DNA of 64,000 nucleotides from CAWVSB01 sp046710535 (GTDB taxonomy: Bacteria > Pseudomonadota > Gammaproteobacteria > Pseudomonadales > CAWVSB01): NCBI GenBank assembly GCA_046710535.1, contig JBKEHH010000006.1, positions 124,001-188,000 on the forward strand. The letters run 5' to 3'. Shown here in pieces: positions 25,105-35,188 of the stretch. Position 1 is the first letter of the stretch; each line of letters starts with the position of its first letter. The position numbers were made by a program, and so were the translations under genes. A model generated the notes under the pieces. It saw only the letters and a list, made by a program, of their open reading frames with translations, did not search any database and was not told the origin of the DNA.

Positions 25105-28100
25105 TCATTGCTGATTGTTACTTAGATAATTGATGATACCTGAGACCGTATTAATGCGCGATTCTGCGTCTATCATTGGAGTGTCAAATACTAGTTTATT
25201 GCCACCTTGCAGTCGGTACAAGTTGGGTTGTTGCTGCACTAACTTAACTAATGCCATTGGATCGATTTTGGTGTTGGGCCTGAATTCAATGCGGCCACCT
25301 TTAGCCCCGGCTTCTAACTTTTTAATACCTAGAGGCATTGCTTCTATGCGCAGCTCTGTTGCGCGAACTAAGTTTTTAACTTCTACGGGCAGTAAACCAA
25401 AGCGGTCAATCATTTCAACTTGAAGTTCTCTTAAATCTAGTTTGGTTTCTGCCCCAGAGATACGTTTGTACAAAGTTAAGCGGGTGTGTACATCGGGTAA
25501 GTAGTCGTCAGGTATTAAAGCCGGAATGCGTAAGTTTATTTCCGCGCTGTTGGCTATGGGCTGTTCTAAATCGAAGCTTTCCCCATTTTGGATTGCTGCC
25601 ACTGCTCGGTTTAGCATTTCCATGTATAAAGTAAAGCCGATGCCTAAAATATTACCGCTTTGACCATCACCTAATAGTTCGCCAGCGCCACGTATTTCCA
25701 TATCGTGGGTGGCTAAAGTGAAGCCTGCGCCCAAGGCAGTAGTTTCTGCTATTGCATCTAAACGCTTTTGTGCGTCTTTAGTCATAGTGCGATTATCGGG
25801 TGTTAGCAGGTAGGCGTAGGCTTGGTGATGGGAGCGCCCAACGCGGCCTCGTAATTGATGCAGTTGCGCAAGGCCAAGTTTGTCTGCGCGGTCCATAATA
25901 ATAGTATTGGCCGATGGAATGTCGATGCCAGTTTCTATAATTGTGGTGCAAACTAATACATTGTAATGTTTGTGGTAAAACTCACTCATAACTTGTTCTA
26001 GTTCACGCTCGCGCATTTGGCCATGAGCAATGCCAACCCGTGCTTCGGGTAACAATTCTTCTAGTTCACGAGCGGTTTTTTCTATGCTCTTAACTTCGTT
26101 ATGCAAATAGTAAACTTGGCCGCCACGTAATATTTCACGCAGCATGGCTTCTTTTAAAGTCGCGTTGTCTCTTTGTTGAACAAAAGTTTTTACTGACAAC
26201 CGCCGTGCAGGAGGCGTGGCAATAATAGATAGGTCGCGCATGCCACCCATGGCCATATTTAAGGTGCGAGGTATTGGCGTGGCGGTAAGGGTAAGAATGT
26301 CGACCTCCGCCCGCAAAGATTTCATTTGTTCTTTGTGTTTGACTCCAAATCTATGTTCTTCATCGATAATCAGTAAGCCCAAGTTGTGATATTTAATATC
26401 GGGCTGCAATAATTTATGGGTGCCAATAATAATGTCAACTTTGCCTTCGGCAATTTTCTTTTTTGCCACTTCTATATCTTTGTTAGAGCGAAAGCGAGAT
26501 AACACTTCAATGGTAACTGGCCAGTCAACAAAGCGGTCTCTAAAAGTTTCATAGTGTTGTTGGGCAAGTAGGGTAGTTGGTACCAATATAGCTACTTGGC
26601 CGCCATTATGTACGCTGATAAATGCAGCGCGAATTGCGACTTCAGTTTTACCAAAGCCAACATCGCCGCACACTAATCTGTCCATTGGACTTGGTTTAAC
26701 TAAGTCAGCAATAACCGCATTAATCGCGTTCTCTTGGTCGACCGTTTCTTCGAACGGGAAGGTGCCACAAAACTGGCGATAACTGTCTTCGGGTATTTCC
26801 ATTGCCCGCCCAGGTTTTGCTGCACGATTAGCGTAAATCTTTAATAGTTCTGCCGCAGTATCTCTGACATCCTTGGCCGCTTTTTGTTTGGCTTTAGTCC
26901 ATTGCTCGTTGCCTAGTCTGTGCATGGGAGCGAGGTCGTCGTCGGCACCTGAATATCTATTAATTAAATGCAGTGACGATACCGGCACATAAAGTTTTGC
27001 GCCTTCGGCGTAGGCGAGCGCTAAAAACTCTTCATCCTGATTATCAACAGTGATGGTTTCTAAGCCAAGGTAGCGGCCAACGCCATGGTCTATATGGACC
27101 ACCGGTGCATTGATTCTTAGCTCGGTTAGATTTCTAACAATGTTTTCGCTGCTGTCTTGTTCTTTTTGGCGACGACGACTTTGTAGTACTTTGCCGCCAT
27201 ACAGCTGTGATTCGGTTATTAGTGCAATATTGGGATTATTAAGCAGCAAGCCTTGCTCTATTGGCGCACTGGTAATCCCAATGTGGTCGCTACCGTCAAT
27301 AAAGTCCTGCCAACTATTAGCGAGTTGAGGTTTTAAGCCTAAGTTGACCAATTGTTCGCTTAGCGCTTCACGTCTGCCAGCGCTTTCGGCACAAAACAAC
27401 ACCCTATGGTCCTGTTCAAGCATAAAGCTTTCAAGCTTCTGCCAAGGGTGGTTTGATTTAGCGTCAACATTGAGTTCTGGGATATCCTGGAAGCTAAATT
27501 CTTGGGTGGCTTTTATACTATCGCTATGTAGGTTTATCCGACTTAAGGATTTAATCGAGCCAAATGTCTCTTCAAATGATGCAAACACCTTGTCGGGAGC
27601 TAATATCGGACGGCGAGCGTCAATGTTGCGGTCTTCAAAGCGGTTGTTGACCTCTTTGTAGAAAGTTTCTGCCGCGCTACTGACTTCTTGAGTTGTCAGT
27701 ATCAGTGCGTTGGCTGGTAAATAGTCGGCCAATAAATTTGTCTGTTCAAAAAATAGCGGTAAATAATATTCAATACCCGCGGGAGCAATACCGTCGATAA
27801 CATCTTGAAATAGGGGGCAGTCGCGGTGGCTGATAGCAAAATGGTCATGCCAGTGGTCTTTAAATTGTTTTATACCGGGCGCGGTAAGCGGTATCTCGCT
27901 AGCGGGTAGCAGTTCAATGCTGTCGAGTTTCTCGATGGTTAATTGTGTTTCAGCATCGAAGCTGCGCAAGTTTTCAATTTCATCATCAAAAAAGTCGATT
28001 CGAAACGGTGTCTCACAGCCCATCGGAAATACGTCGACTAATGAGCCGCGCACTGCGTATTCGCCATGTTCAAAAACAGTTTCTACGCGGTGATAGCCCG

Positions 28101-28566
28101 ACTTACTTAAGTTAGTTGCTAGTTGTTTGCCATCTAGGCGCTGGCCGGTTTTTATAAATAGGCAGTTGCCGGCTATATATTCAATTGGCGGTAAGCGGTG
28201 CATTAGGTTGCTAATAGGCGTAATCAATATGCCCTTAGTAACATTAGGCAGTTGATACAGCGTGGCTAGGCGCTCTGACATGATGTCTTGATGCGGTGAG
28301 AAACTGTCGTAAGGCAAAGTTTCTCGGTCGGGGAAGTGGAGGATCTTTAAATCATCGACTGATTCATCGCCATTATCGGTGAAAAACTGAATCTCTCGGG
28401 TTAATGCTTCGGCGGCGGCGGTGGTGCCGGTAATTAGCACGCATATTCCATCATTAGCTTGCGCTATTTGCGCGACTGCTAAGGCTAGGCTAGCTTTACT
28501 TAGACCGCTCCAGCGTTGATGTGAGCCAGAGGTCGGTAGCGAAGGTATGGGAAAAACTGAAGTCAT
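25105..28566 (-). CDS. mfd: Transcription-repair coupling factor
   Basis: Mfd removes stalled RNA polymerase and recruits UvrA. The 1153-residue protein has the UvrB-homology region, the RNA-polymerase-interaction domain (VVHIDHGVGRYLGLETI) and RecG-like translocase motifs including GDVGFGKTEVAIRAAF (Walker A), IIDEEHRFGVKHKEQ (DEEH box) and LHQLRGRVGRS. A C-terminal autoinhibitory domain follows. Length is normal. It runs in the same direction as csiV, 54 bp upstream of it. Confidence 0.98.
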   Translation of the reverse strand: MTSVFPIPSLPTSGSHQRWSGLSKASLALAVAQIAQANDGICVLITGTTAAAEALTREIQFFTDNGDESVDDLKILHFPDRETLPYDSFSPHQDIMSERLATLYQLPNVTKGILITPISNLMHRLPPIEYIAGNCLFIKTGQRLDGKQLATNLSKSGYHRVETVFEHGEYAVRGSLVDVFPMGCETPFRIDFFDDEIENLRSFDAETQLTIEKLDSIELLPASEIPLTAPGIKQFKDHWHDHFAISHRDCPLFQDVIDGIAPAGIEYYLPLFFEQTNLLADYLPANALILTTQEVSSAAETFYKEVNNRFEDRNIDARRPILAPDKVFASFEETFGSIKSLSRINLHSDSIKATQEFSFQDIPELNVDAKSNHPWQKLESFMLEQDHRVLFCAESAGRREALSEQLVNLGLKPQLANSWQDFIDGSDHIGITSAPIEQGLLLNNPNIALITESQLYGGKVLQSRRRQKEQDSSENIVRNLTELRINAPVVHIDHGVGRYLGLETITVDNQDEEFLALAYAEGAKLYVPVSSLHLINRYSGADDDLAPMHRLGNEQWTKAKQKAAKDVRDTAAELLKIYANRAAKPGRAMEIPEDSYRQFCGTFPFEETVDQENAINAVIADLVKPSPMDRLVCGDVGFGKTEVAIRAAFISVHNGGQVAILVPTTLLAQQHYETFRDRFVDWPVTIEVLSRFRSNKDIEVAKKKIAEGKVDIIIGTHKLLQPDIKYHNLGLLIIDEEHRFGVKHKEQMKSLRAEVDILTLTATPIPRTLNMAMGGMRDLSIIATPPARRLSVKTFVQQRDNATLKEAMLREILRGGQVYYLHNEVKSIEKTARELEELLPEARVGIAHGQMRERELEQVMSEFYHKHYNVLVCTTIIETGIDIPSANTIIMDRADKLGLAQLHQLRGRVGRSHHQAYAYLLTPDNRTMTKDAQKRLDAIAETTALGAGFTLATHDMEIRGAGELLGDGQSGNILGIGFTLYMEMLNRAVAAIQNGESFDLEQPIANSAEINLRIPALIPDDYLPDVHTRLTLYKRISGAETKLDLRELQVEMIDRFGLLPVEVKNLVRATELRIEAMPLGIKKLEAGAKGGRIEFRPNTKIDPMALVKLVQQQPNLYRLQGGNKLVFDTPMIDAESRINTVSGIINYLSNNQQ

Positions 28567-28797
28567 TAAGGCTGTCTTAAAAAGTTGACTATTGTAGAGG
28601 TCTGGCGCGTATTTGCCAGCAATGATCGCGGCAACATTATCGCGATTAACTAGCGCTGTAAGTAAACTACAGCTTAGTTGCTTTTAAGTTGTTTATTTAT
28701 ATGGTTTTTTTGATTCAGAATAGCTTTCAGCTATTGCTAACAGGTGGTGAAATCACGATAATACGCGCACTTTTTGACCCTGCTAAGGAAGAGTATA

Positions 28798-30270
28798 GTG
28801 ACCGAGCAACAAACGCGTGAGCGCCCCAGTGATTATTTTGTCGATTGGAAAGAACGTGAAGCATTAGCCGAAGCCATGATCCCTATGGTTGGTAAGCTAT
28901 ATCGAGAACACGGCGCTAAGATTTATATTTACGGTCAACCATTAGTTAATCATTCTGTAATCGACATCATGAAAGCTCATCGCCATGTGCGCGAAGTTGA
29001 GCAAAATGAATTGTCTGAGTTTGAAACATTCCCTGTTATAAAAGCATTGTCAGAGCTTAGCCTCGGTACTGCGCACATAGATGCAGGCCGCATTGCGGTT
29101 AACTACGAAGAAACGGCTAAAAAAGACGGAGTAAGCGTAACAGACTACGTCTTGTCTCAGGTTGAAGGTCTGGTGACTCATGAAGAGGAGTCGATTGGCC
29201 GGCCGCGTGATGTTGTTTTATACGGCTTTGGTCGTATTGGCCGCCTAATGGCTAGATTGCTCATTGAAAAGGCAGGCGGTGGCGACAATATACGTTTGCG
29301 CGCAATTGTGGTTCGCAAAGGTAAAGCGGCTAATGATTTAGTTAAGCGTGCCAGCTTATTGCGACGTGATTCAGTTCACGGCGCGTTTAATGGTACTATT
29401 CGTGTTGACGAAGAACGTGGCTCTATTGTCGCTAACGGCGTTGAAATTAAAGTTATCTACGCCAGTAATCCAGCTGAGATTGATTACACTGAGTATGGTA
29501 TTAATGACGCGATAGTAGTTGATAATACCGGTATGTGGCGCGATCGTGATGGCCTTTCTCAGCATGCTAATTGTAAAGGCGTGTCTAAGGTTATTCTTAC
29601 CGCTCCTGGTAAAGGTGATTTGAAAAATATCGTTCATGGTATTAATAATAGCGATATAGATGATAGCGATGTAATTATTTCTGCTGCATCTTGTACTACT
29701 AACGCCATCGCACCACCGCTTAAAGCAATTGATGATGAGTTTGGTATTACTAATGGTCATGTTGAAACAGTACATGCCTACACTAATGATCAAAACTTGA
29801 TTGATAACTATCATGCTGCCAGTCGTCGTGGACGCAGTGCGGCACTTAACATGGTTATCACTGAAACCGGCGCTGCCACGGCAGTAGGTAAGGTGTTACC
29901 ACAGTTTGTTGGTAAATTAACCGGCAACGCAATTCGCGTTCCTACGCCAAATGTATCAATGGCCATATTGAATTTGAATTTGAAACGCGAAACCACGGTT
30001 GAAGAGTTGAATGAATACATGCGTAAAATCGCACTGCATTCTCCACTGCGCAAGCAAATAGGCTTCTCTAACTCCCCAGAAGTGGTATCGACAGACTTGG
30101 TCGGTTCCCGTCATGCTTGTGTTTTTGACGCTCAGGCAACTATCGTCAACGGGACTTCGGCGGTTATGTACTTGTGGTATGACAACGAATTTGGCTATAC
30201 CTGTCAGGTTTATCGAATATTAGAGCAAATGAGCGGGGTAAAATACGCGGTGTATCCAAAAGAAGCCTAG
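28798..30270 (+). CDS. Glyceraldehyde-3-phosphate dehydrogenase, long form
   Basis: This 490-residue NAD(P)-dependent GAPDH has the nucleophile C299 (SAASCTTNAIAPPLKAI), the FGRIGRLMARLLIEKAGG dinucleotide fold and HAYTNDQNLIDNYH. A helical N-terminal extension of about 130 residues distinguishes it from classical 330-residue GapA. This form, next to mfd and nqr in Pseudomonas (PA3001), has been linked to gluconeogenic carbon flow. GTG is chosen as the start because AAGGAAGAG lies just before it; an upstream in-frame start lacks one. Confidence 0.9.
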   Translation: MTEQQTRERPSDYFVDWKEREALAEAMIPMVGKLYREHGAKIYIYGQPLVNHSVIDIMKAHRHVREVEQNELSEFETFPVIKALSELSLGTAHIDAGRIAVNYEETAKKDGVSVTDYVLSQVEGLVTHEEESIGRPRDVVLYGFGRIGRLMARLLIEKAGGGDNIRLRAIVVRKGKAANDLVKRASLLRRDSVHGAFNGTIRVDEERGSIVANGVEIKVIYASNPAEIDYTEYGINDAIVVDNTGMWRDRDGLSQHANCKGVSKVILTAPGKGDLKNIVHGINNSDIDDSDVIISAASCTTNAIAPPLKAIDDEFGITNGHVETVHAYTNDQNLIDNYHAASRRGRSAALNMVITETGAATAVGKVLPQFVGKLTGNAIRVPTPNVSMAILNLNLKRETTVEELNEYMRKIALHSPLRKQIGFSNSPEVVSTDLVGSRHACVFDAQATIVNGTSAVMYLWYDNEFGYTCQVYRILEQMSGVKYAVYPKEA

Positions 30271-30363
30271 GCAAGTCGAAAAGCCTCATTTAAGTCTTGG
30301 TGGTAGTTCAATCCGAGCAAGCGTTATATAATTATCAGCCTTGCTGGTATGTAGTAATTATCG

Positions 30364-30394
30364 GCTCACCTATTTATGTATGCAATAAAGGTGA
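30364..30394. other. Hairpin between gap and the nqr operon
   Basis: CTCACC and GGTGAG, followed inward by TTTAT/ATAAA, form an inverted repeat with a small bulge. There is no T tract after it, so it is either a weak terminator for the GAPDH gene or a structure in the nqr leader. Confidence 0.4.
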
Positions 30395-30405
30395 GTTTGG
30401 TTCGA

Positions 30406-30431
30406 GTGTAGGTAGTGGGTGTAGGTAGTGG
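30406..30431. repeat. Perfect 13-bp tandem duplication upstream of nqrA
   Basis: GTGTAGGTAGTGG occurs twice with no spacer, about 56 bp before the nqrA start codon, in the probable promoter or leader region. It could be a slippage duplication or a doubled binding site. Confidence 0.7.
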
Positions 30432-30486
30432 GTTTAGCTAACTTTCTGCCTGTTTCAGTCATTCATAGTTGAGCACTGTGCAGCTT

Positions 30487-31824
30487 ATGATAAAAATTAA
30501 GAAAGGCTTAGATCTGCCAATAGCGGGTCAGCCGGAACAAAAACTAGTCGAAACTGCAGCGGTTAAAACCGTCGCATTAGTAGGTGCGGATTATGTTGGC
30601 ATGAAGCCAACTATGGAAGTAAGCGAAGGTGACAAGGTCAAAAAAGGCCAGTTACTGTTTACTGACAAGAAAACAGAGGGGGTGAAATATACTGCTCCCG
30701 GTGGTGGTACTGTGGTGCAAGTTAACCGCGGCGCTAAACGGGTTTTCCAAACTTTGGTAATCGAGCTAGATGAGCAAGAGGAAGAACTAACGTTTGCTAG
30801 CTTCTCTGCTGGTCAGTTAGCCGGTTTAAATCGTGAGCAAGTCACTCATCAGCTAGTTGATTCTGGTGAGTGGACTGCTTTTCGTACTAGGCCTTACAGT
30901 AAGGTTCCGGCGGCAAGCACTGTCCCACATTCTATTTTCGTTAACGCGATGGACACTAACCCATTAGCGGCTGACCCAGTAGTGGTTATAGCGCAGAATA
31001 AGGAAGCATTTGCCAACGGTTTGAAAGTCTTGCCAGCACTTACTGACGGTAATGTTTATCTTTCCACTGCCCCTGACGCTGACATTCCTAGCGAAGGCGC
31101 AACAGTGAAAGAGTTTGCTGGGCCGCATCCAGCAGGTTTGAGCGGCACTCATATCCATTTTATAGATCCAGTATCTTTTAATAAAACCGTGTGGACTATT
31201 GGCTATCAAGATGTGATCGCGATTGGACATTTGTTCACCTCGGGGAAAATATACTCAGAGCGCGTAGTAGCTTTGGCTGGTCCAGCTGTTAATGCTCCAG
31301 CATTGGTTAAAACCCGCGTTGGTGCTAGCACTACCGAATTGACCGCAGGTAATCTGGTTGATGGCGACAACAGAGTGATTTCAGGTTCGGTTTTATCCGG
31401 CCGCAGTGCTAAAGGTGTAATGGCTTATCTGGGCCGTTATCACTATCAAATTTCAGTGCTTGCAGAAGGTGTCGAACGTAAATTTATGGGTTGGCTGTCG
31501 CCAGGCTTAGATCGCTTTTCGGTAATGGGTATTTATCTGTCGCAGTTAATCGGTGGAAAACGTTTTGCCATGAACACCAGTACTAATGGCAGTCCCAGAG
31601 CGATGGTACCAATTGGTGCTTATGAGAAATTAATGCCATTGGATATTTTACCGACGCAGTTGCTACGTGCGATGATTGTCGCCGATATGGAAGTGTCGTT
31701 GGATTTAGGTGTATTAGAGTTAGACGAAGAAGATTTGGCGCTCTGTACGTTTGCATGTCCGGGCAAGTATGAGTACGGACCTATTTTGCGAGATAATCTA
31801 ACCCGCATAGAGAAGGAGTGTTAA
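30487..31824 (+). CDS. nqrA: Na+-translocating NADH:quinone reductase subunit A
   Basis: This is the peripheral, quinone-binding subunit of Na+-NQR, 445 residues. The start is set at MIKIKKGLDLPIAG, which matches NqrA N-termini, not at the TTG six codons before. Other conserved stretches are KPTMEVSEGDKVKKGQ, PHPAGLSGTHIHFIDPV and FACPGKYEYG near the end. It heads a six-gene cluster in standard order, with nqrB starting immediately after. Confidence 0.97.
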   Translation: MIKIKKGLDLPIAGQPEQKLVETAAVKTVALVGADYVGMKPTMEVSEGDKVKKGQLLFTDKKTEGVKYTAPGGGTVVQVNRGAKRVFQTLVIELDEQEEELTFASFSAGQLAGLNREQVTHQLVDSGEWTAFRTRPYSKVPAASTVPHSIFVNAMDTNPLAADPVVVIAQNKEAFANGLKVLPALTDGNVYLSTAPDADIPSEGATVKEFAGPHPAGLSGTHIHFIDPVSFNKTVWTIGYQDVIAIGHLFTSGKIYSERVVALAGPAVNAPALVKTRVGASTTELTAGNLVDGDNRVISGSVLSGRSAKGVMAYLGRYHYQISVLAEGVERKFMGWLSPGLDRFSVMGIYLSQLIGGKRFAMNTSTNGSPRAMVPIGAYEKLMPLDILPTQLLRAMIVADMEVSLDLGVLELDEEDLALCTFACPGKYEYGPILRDNLTRIEKEC

Positions 31825-33045
31825 ATGAAGGCGGTACGTAACTTCTTCGACAAGCTTGAACCGCATTTTGAAAAAGGCGGTAAATATGAAAAGTATTATG
31901 CTATTTATGAGATATTTGACACCTTTGCATTTCACCCCGCTGATGTAACCAAAACTGGCGCTCATGTTCGCGACGGGATTGACCTTAAGCGCATCATGAT
32001 CACTGTTTGGATTGCTGTATTTCCAGCCATGTTTTACGGCATGTATAATATTGGCTTTCAAGCCAATGTTGCCATGGCACAGATGGGAATTACCGAAGTC
32101 ACTAGTTGGCATGGCACTATTATTAGCCTTTTTGCTGGTTATGATCAAAATAGTATCTGGGATTGCTTCTGGCATGGTGTGGCATATTTCTTACCCGTTT
32201 ACATAACGACTTTTGTGGTTGGTATCACTTGGGAAATTATTTTTGCGATAGTGCGTGGCCACGAAGTGAACGAAGGTTTCTTTGTAACATCGATCTTATT
32301 TGCTCTTATTTGTCCACCCGATATTCCACTGTGGCAAGTTGCACTTGGTATTAGCTTTGGTGTGGTTGTTGGTAAGGAAGTATTTGGTGGTACTGGTAAA
32401 AACTTTTTAAACCCTGCATTAACCGGTCGTGCATTTTTGTTCTTTGCTTATCCGGCCCAAATTTCAGGTGACTCAGTTTGGACTGCGGTAGACGGTTTTA
32501 GCGGTGCAACCGCTTTAGCGCAGGCAGCCACTGTAGGGTATGGCAACATCGTTGATGCCTGGGGTAACCAAATTAGTTGGTTACAAGCTTTTTACGGCAA
32601 TATACAAGGCTCTATGGGTGAGGTTTCAACACTCGCTATTATGCTGGGCGCGGTATTATTACTAGTAACTAGAATCGCCTCTTGGCGCATTATGGCCGGC
32701 GTTATTCTTGGTATGGTTGCTACTTCATCGTTATTCAATCTTATTGGTTCTGATACTAATCCGTTACTTTCAATGCCTTGGTATTGGCATTTAGTAGTAG
32801 GTGGCTTTGCTTTCGGGACGGTGTTTATGGCGACAGACCCTGTGTCTGCGTCAATGACCCATCTTGGTAAATGGTATTATGGTATTTTAATTGGCTTGAT
32901 GGTGGTGTTAATTCGTGTGGCTAACCCTGCCTACCCTGAAGGTATGATGCTGGCTATTTTGTTTGGTAATCTGTTTGCGCCACTTATTGACCACTTTGTA
33001 GTACAGGCTAATATTAAGCGGAGGTTGGTACGTAATGTCGCGTAA
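31825..33045 (+). CDS. nqrB: Na+-NQR subunit B
   Basis: This 406-residue membrane subunit has about ten helices and belongs to the NqrB/RnfD family. The threonine that carries covalent FMN is T229 in GFSGATALAQ. KTGAHVRDGIDLKR and GKNFLNPALTGRAF are also conserved. It forms part of the sodium path with NqrD and NqrE. It starts directly after the nqrA stop and overlaps nqrC by 11 bp, so translation is probably coupled. Confidence 0.97.
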   Translation: MKAVRNFFDKLEPHFEKGGKYEKYYAIYEIFDTFAFHPADVTKTGAHVRDGIDLKRIMITVWIAVFPAMFYGMYNIGFQANVAMAQMGITEVTSWHGTIISLFAGYDQNSIWDCFWHGVAYFLPVYITTFVVGITWEIIFAIVRGHEVNEGFFVTSILFALICPPDIPLWQVALGISFGVVVGKEVFGGTGKNFLNPALTGRAFLFFAYPAQISGDSVWTAVDGFSGATALAQAATVGYGNIVDAWGNQISWLQAFYGNIQGSMGEVSTLAIMLGAVLLLVTRIASWRIMAGVILGMVATSSLFNLIGSDTNPLLSMPWYWHLVVGGFAFGTVFMATDPVSASMTHLGKWYYGILIGLMVVLIRVANPAYPEGMMLAILFGNLFAPLIDHFVVQANIKRRLVRNVA

Positions 33046-33835
33046 TAAAGATTCATTACAAAGTACTATTATTGTGGCGGTAGCGTTATGTTTAGTATGC
33101 TCAATCGTCGTGTCCACCGCCGCAGTAGCGCTGAAGGATCGCCAAAAAGCGAACAAGTTAAATGAGCGTAATCGCAATGTTTTATCGGCGGCCGGCTTGT
33201 ATAAACCTGGCGAGCAAACAGCTAAAGACATTCAGGCTTTGTTCGAACAATTTCAAGTTAAGTTAGTTGATTTAGAAACTGGCAATTACCTAAGTGCTTC
33301 CGATATGGACACCTTGGGGATTGATATTGCCACTTATGACCAGCGCAAAGCCTCTAAAATTGACGAGCTGTCGATTAAAATTCCAAATAAAGAAGATATT
33401 GCAGTTATTAAACGACGTGCTAAATACGCTGCTGTTTATGTCTTGGAACAAGAAGGTGAAGTGAAGAGCATCGTGTTGCCTGTTAAAGGTTACGGTTTGT
33501 GGAGTGTGTTATACGGCTTCCTTGCAATCGAAGCTGATGGCAACACTGTTTCTGGGTTAACTTTTTATGAGCACGCGGAAACGCCAGGTCTTGGGGGTGA
33601 AGTTGATAATCCGAGATGGAAAGCTCTATGGCCCGGTAAGCAGATAGTCGATAGCAACGGTGATGTCGCTTTAACCGTAGTGAAAGGTAAAGTGATTGGC
33701 GAAAGTGATTACGAAATAGACGGTTTATCCGGTGCTACCTTGACATCAAAAGGTGTTGCTAACCTTATCGAGTATTGGATGGGTGATAAAGCGTTTGGTA
33801 GTTATCTATCTAAAGTTAGATCGGGAGAGGTGTAA
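33035..33835 (+). CDS. nqrC: Na+-NQR subunit C
   Basis: This 266-residue protein has one N-terminal membrane helix and a periplasmic domain that carries FMN on a threonine, here T235 in LSGATLTSKGV. The FMN-transferase recognition sequence is intact, and the transferase ApbE is encoded at the end of the same cluster. GYGLWSVLYGFLAIE and HAETPGLGGEVDNP are typical of the family. Overlap with nqrB and a 2-bp gap to nqrD support one operon. Confidence 0.97.
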   Translation: MSRNKDSLQSTIIVAVALCLVCSIVVSTAAVALKDRQKANKLNERNRNVLSAAGLYKPGEQTAKDIQALFEQFQVKLVDLETGNYLSASDMDTLGIDIATYDQRKASKIDELSIKIPNKEDIAVIKRRAKYAAVYVLEQEGEVKSIVLPVKGYGLWSVLYGFLAIEADGNTVSGLTFYEHAETPGLGGEVDNPRWKALWPGKQIVDSNGDVALTVVKGKVIGESDYEIDGLSGATLTSKGVANLIEYWMGDKAFGSYLSKVRSGEV

Positions 33836-33837
33836 AA

Positions 33838-34503
33838 ATGGCTGGCGAGAAAGCAAAAAATGTTCTAATCGGGCCGATATTTGATAACAACCCGATTGCA
33901 TTACAGATATTGGGCGTGTGTTCGGCTCTAGCAGTAACAACTAATCTCAGTATTACCATTGTTATGTGTATAGCGTTAACAGTGGTGTGTGCGTTTTCAA
34001 ACTTTTTTATCTCGATTATTCGTAATTATTTACCTAATAGTATTCGTATTATTGTGCAAATGACGGTTATTGCCTCACTAGTAATTGTGGTTGATCAGTT
34101 GCTGCAAGCTTTCGCTTACGAAATTAGTAAAAGCCTGTCGGTATTCGTTGGTTTGATTATCACTAACTGTATCGTTATGGGCAGAGCAGAAGCGTTTGCA
34201 ATGAAAAATCCACCGATTCCAAGCTTTTTAGATGGTATTGGTAATGGTCTTGGCTATAGCGTGGTATTACTTGCAGTCGCTTTCTTTAGAGAGTTGTTTG
34301 GATCGGGTAGTCTATTTGGTATGGAAGTATTTACCTTGGTTGAGAATGGCGGTTGGTATCAAGCTAATGGCATGATGTTGTTGCCGCCTAGTGCATTCTT
34401 CCTGATCGGATTTTTCATCTGGGCATTGCGTAGTTGGAAAACAAACCAAGTGGAAGAAAACGAGTTTAAGATGTCGCCACAATCTAAGCAGGAGGCAGTG
34501 TAA
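33838..34503 (+). CDS. nqrD: Na+-NQR subunit D
   Basis: This 221-residue integral membrane protein has six helices and belongs to the NqrDE/RnfAE family. GPIFDNNPIALQILGVCSALAVT and VGLIITNCIVMGRAEAFAMKNPP contain the conserved half-membrane cysteines (GVCSAL and TNCIV) that, in known structures, hold an iron centre between NqrD and NqrE. nqrE starts right after its stop codon. Confidence 0.97.
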   Translation: MAGEKAKNVLIGPIFDNNPIALQILGVCSALAVTTNLSITIVMCIALTVVCAFSNFFISIIRNYLPNSIRIIVQMTVIASLVIVVDQLLQAFAYEISKSLSVFVGLIITNCIVMGRAEAFAMKNPPIPSFLDGIGNGLGYSVVLLAVAFFRELFGSGSLFGMEVFTLVENGGWYQANGMMLLPPSAFFLIGFFIWALRSWKTNQVEENEFKMSPQSKQEAV

Positions 34504-35112
34504 ATGGAACATTATATCGGTCTTTTTGTTCGCGCCGTATTTATTGAGAATATGGCTTTGGCATTCTTTTTGGGAATGTGTACATTTTTGGCAATATCGA
34601 AAAAAGTACAAACAGCTATTGGCCTTGGTATTGCGGTAATTGTGGTACTAACAATTACGGTGCCAGCTAATAATTTGATTTATCAATATCTGCTAAAAGA
34701 AGGCGCACTATCTTGGGCCGGATTACCAAATACTGACCTTAGCTTTTTAGGTTACTTAAGTTATATCGGGGTAATTGCTGCCATCGTGCAAATTATGGAA
34801 ATGTTTTTAGATAAATATATTCCAGCATTGTACAGCGCGCTCGGTGTGTTTTTGCCACTTATAACGGTTAACTGTGCAATCTTGGGTGCTGCCTTGTTCA
34901 TGGTTAACCGTGAATATCAATTTGGTGAGAGTGTTGTATATGGCTTTGGCGCTGGTGTTGGTTGGGCGTTAGCTGTGGTCGCACTTGCGGGCATTCGCGA
35001 AAAACTAAAATACAGCGATGTGCCAGATGGCCTACAGGGTTTAGGTATTACGTTTATTACCGCTGGTTTGATGTCATTGGGCTTTATGTCTTTTGGCGGA
35101 ATATCTTTATAA
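34504..35112 (+). CDS. nqrE: Na+-NQR subunit E
   Basis: This 202-residue, six-helix membrane subunit is paired with NqrD in inverted topology. The conserved segments ENMALAFFLGMCTFLAISKK and ITVNCAILGAALFM hold the partner cysteines for the intramembrane iron centre. The FGAGVGWALAVVALAGIREKL segment is a family hallmark. It is followed by a 76-bp gap, the longest within the nqrA-F cluster, which contains a small inverted repeat. Confidence 0.97.
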   Translation: MEHYIGLFVRAVFIENMALAFFLGMCTFLAISKKVQTAIGLGIAVIVVLTITVPANNLIYQYLLKEGALSWAGLPNTDLSFLGYLSYIGVIAAIVQIMEMFLDKYIPALYSALGVFLPLITVNCAILGAALFMVNREYQFGESVVYGFGAGVGWALAVVALAGIREKLKYSDVPDGLQGLGITFITAGLMSLGFMSFGGISL

Positions 35113-35130
35113 GAGACTTTTACAAAGTAG

Positions 35131-35147
35131 TTCGAGCCAGACTCGAA
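35131..35147. other. Small inverted repeat in the nqrE-nqrF gap
   Basis: TTCGAG and CTCGAA flank five bases in the only real intergenic gap of nqrA-F. It is too short to be a strong terminator and may tune nqrF expression or mRNA processing. Confidence 0.35.
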
Positions 35148-35188
35148 ATGTTAGTTCACACTGACCTACAAAGGAAAACTGTGTAGTT

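Noticed and set aside
29371..29814. Long antisense open frame inside the GAPDH gene
   Set aside because: It is a complementary-strand shadow of a well-conserved gene, with isoleucine- and asparagine-rich filler and no recognisable domain.
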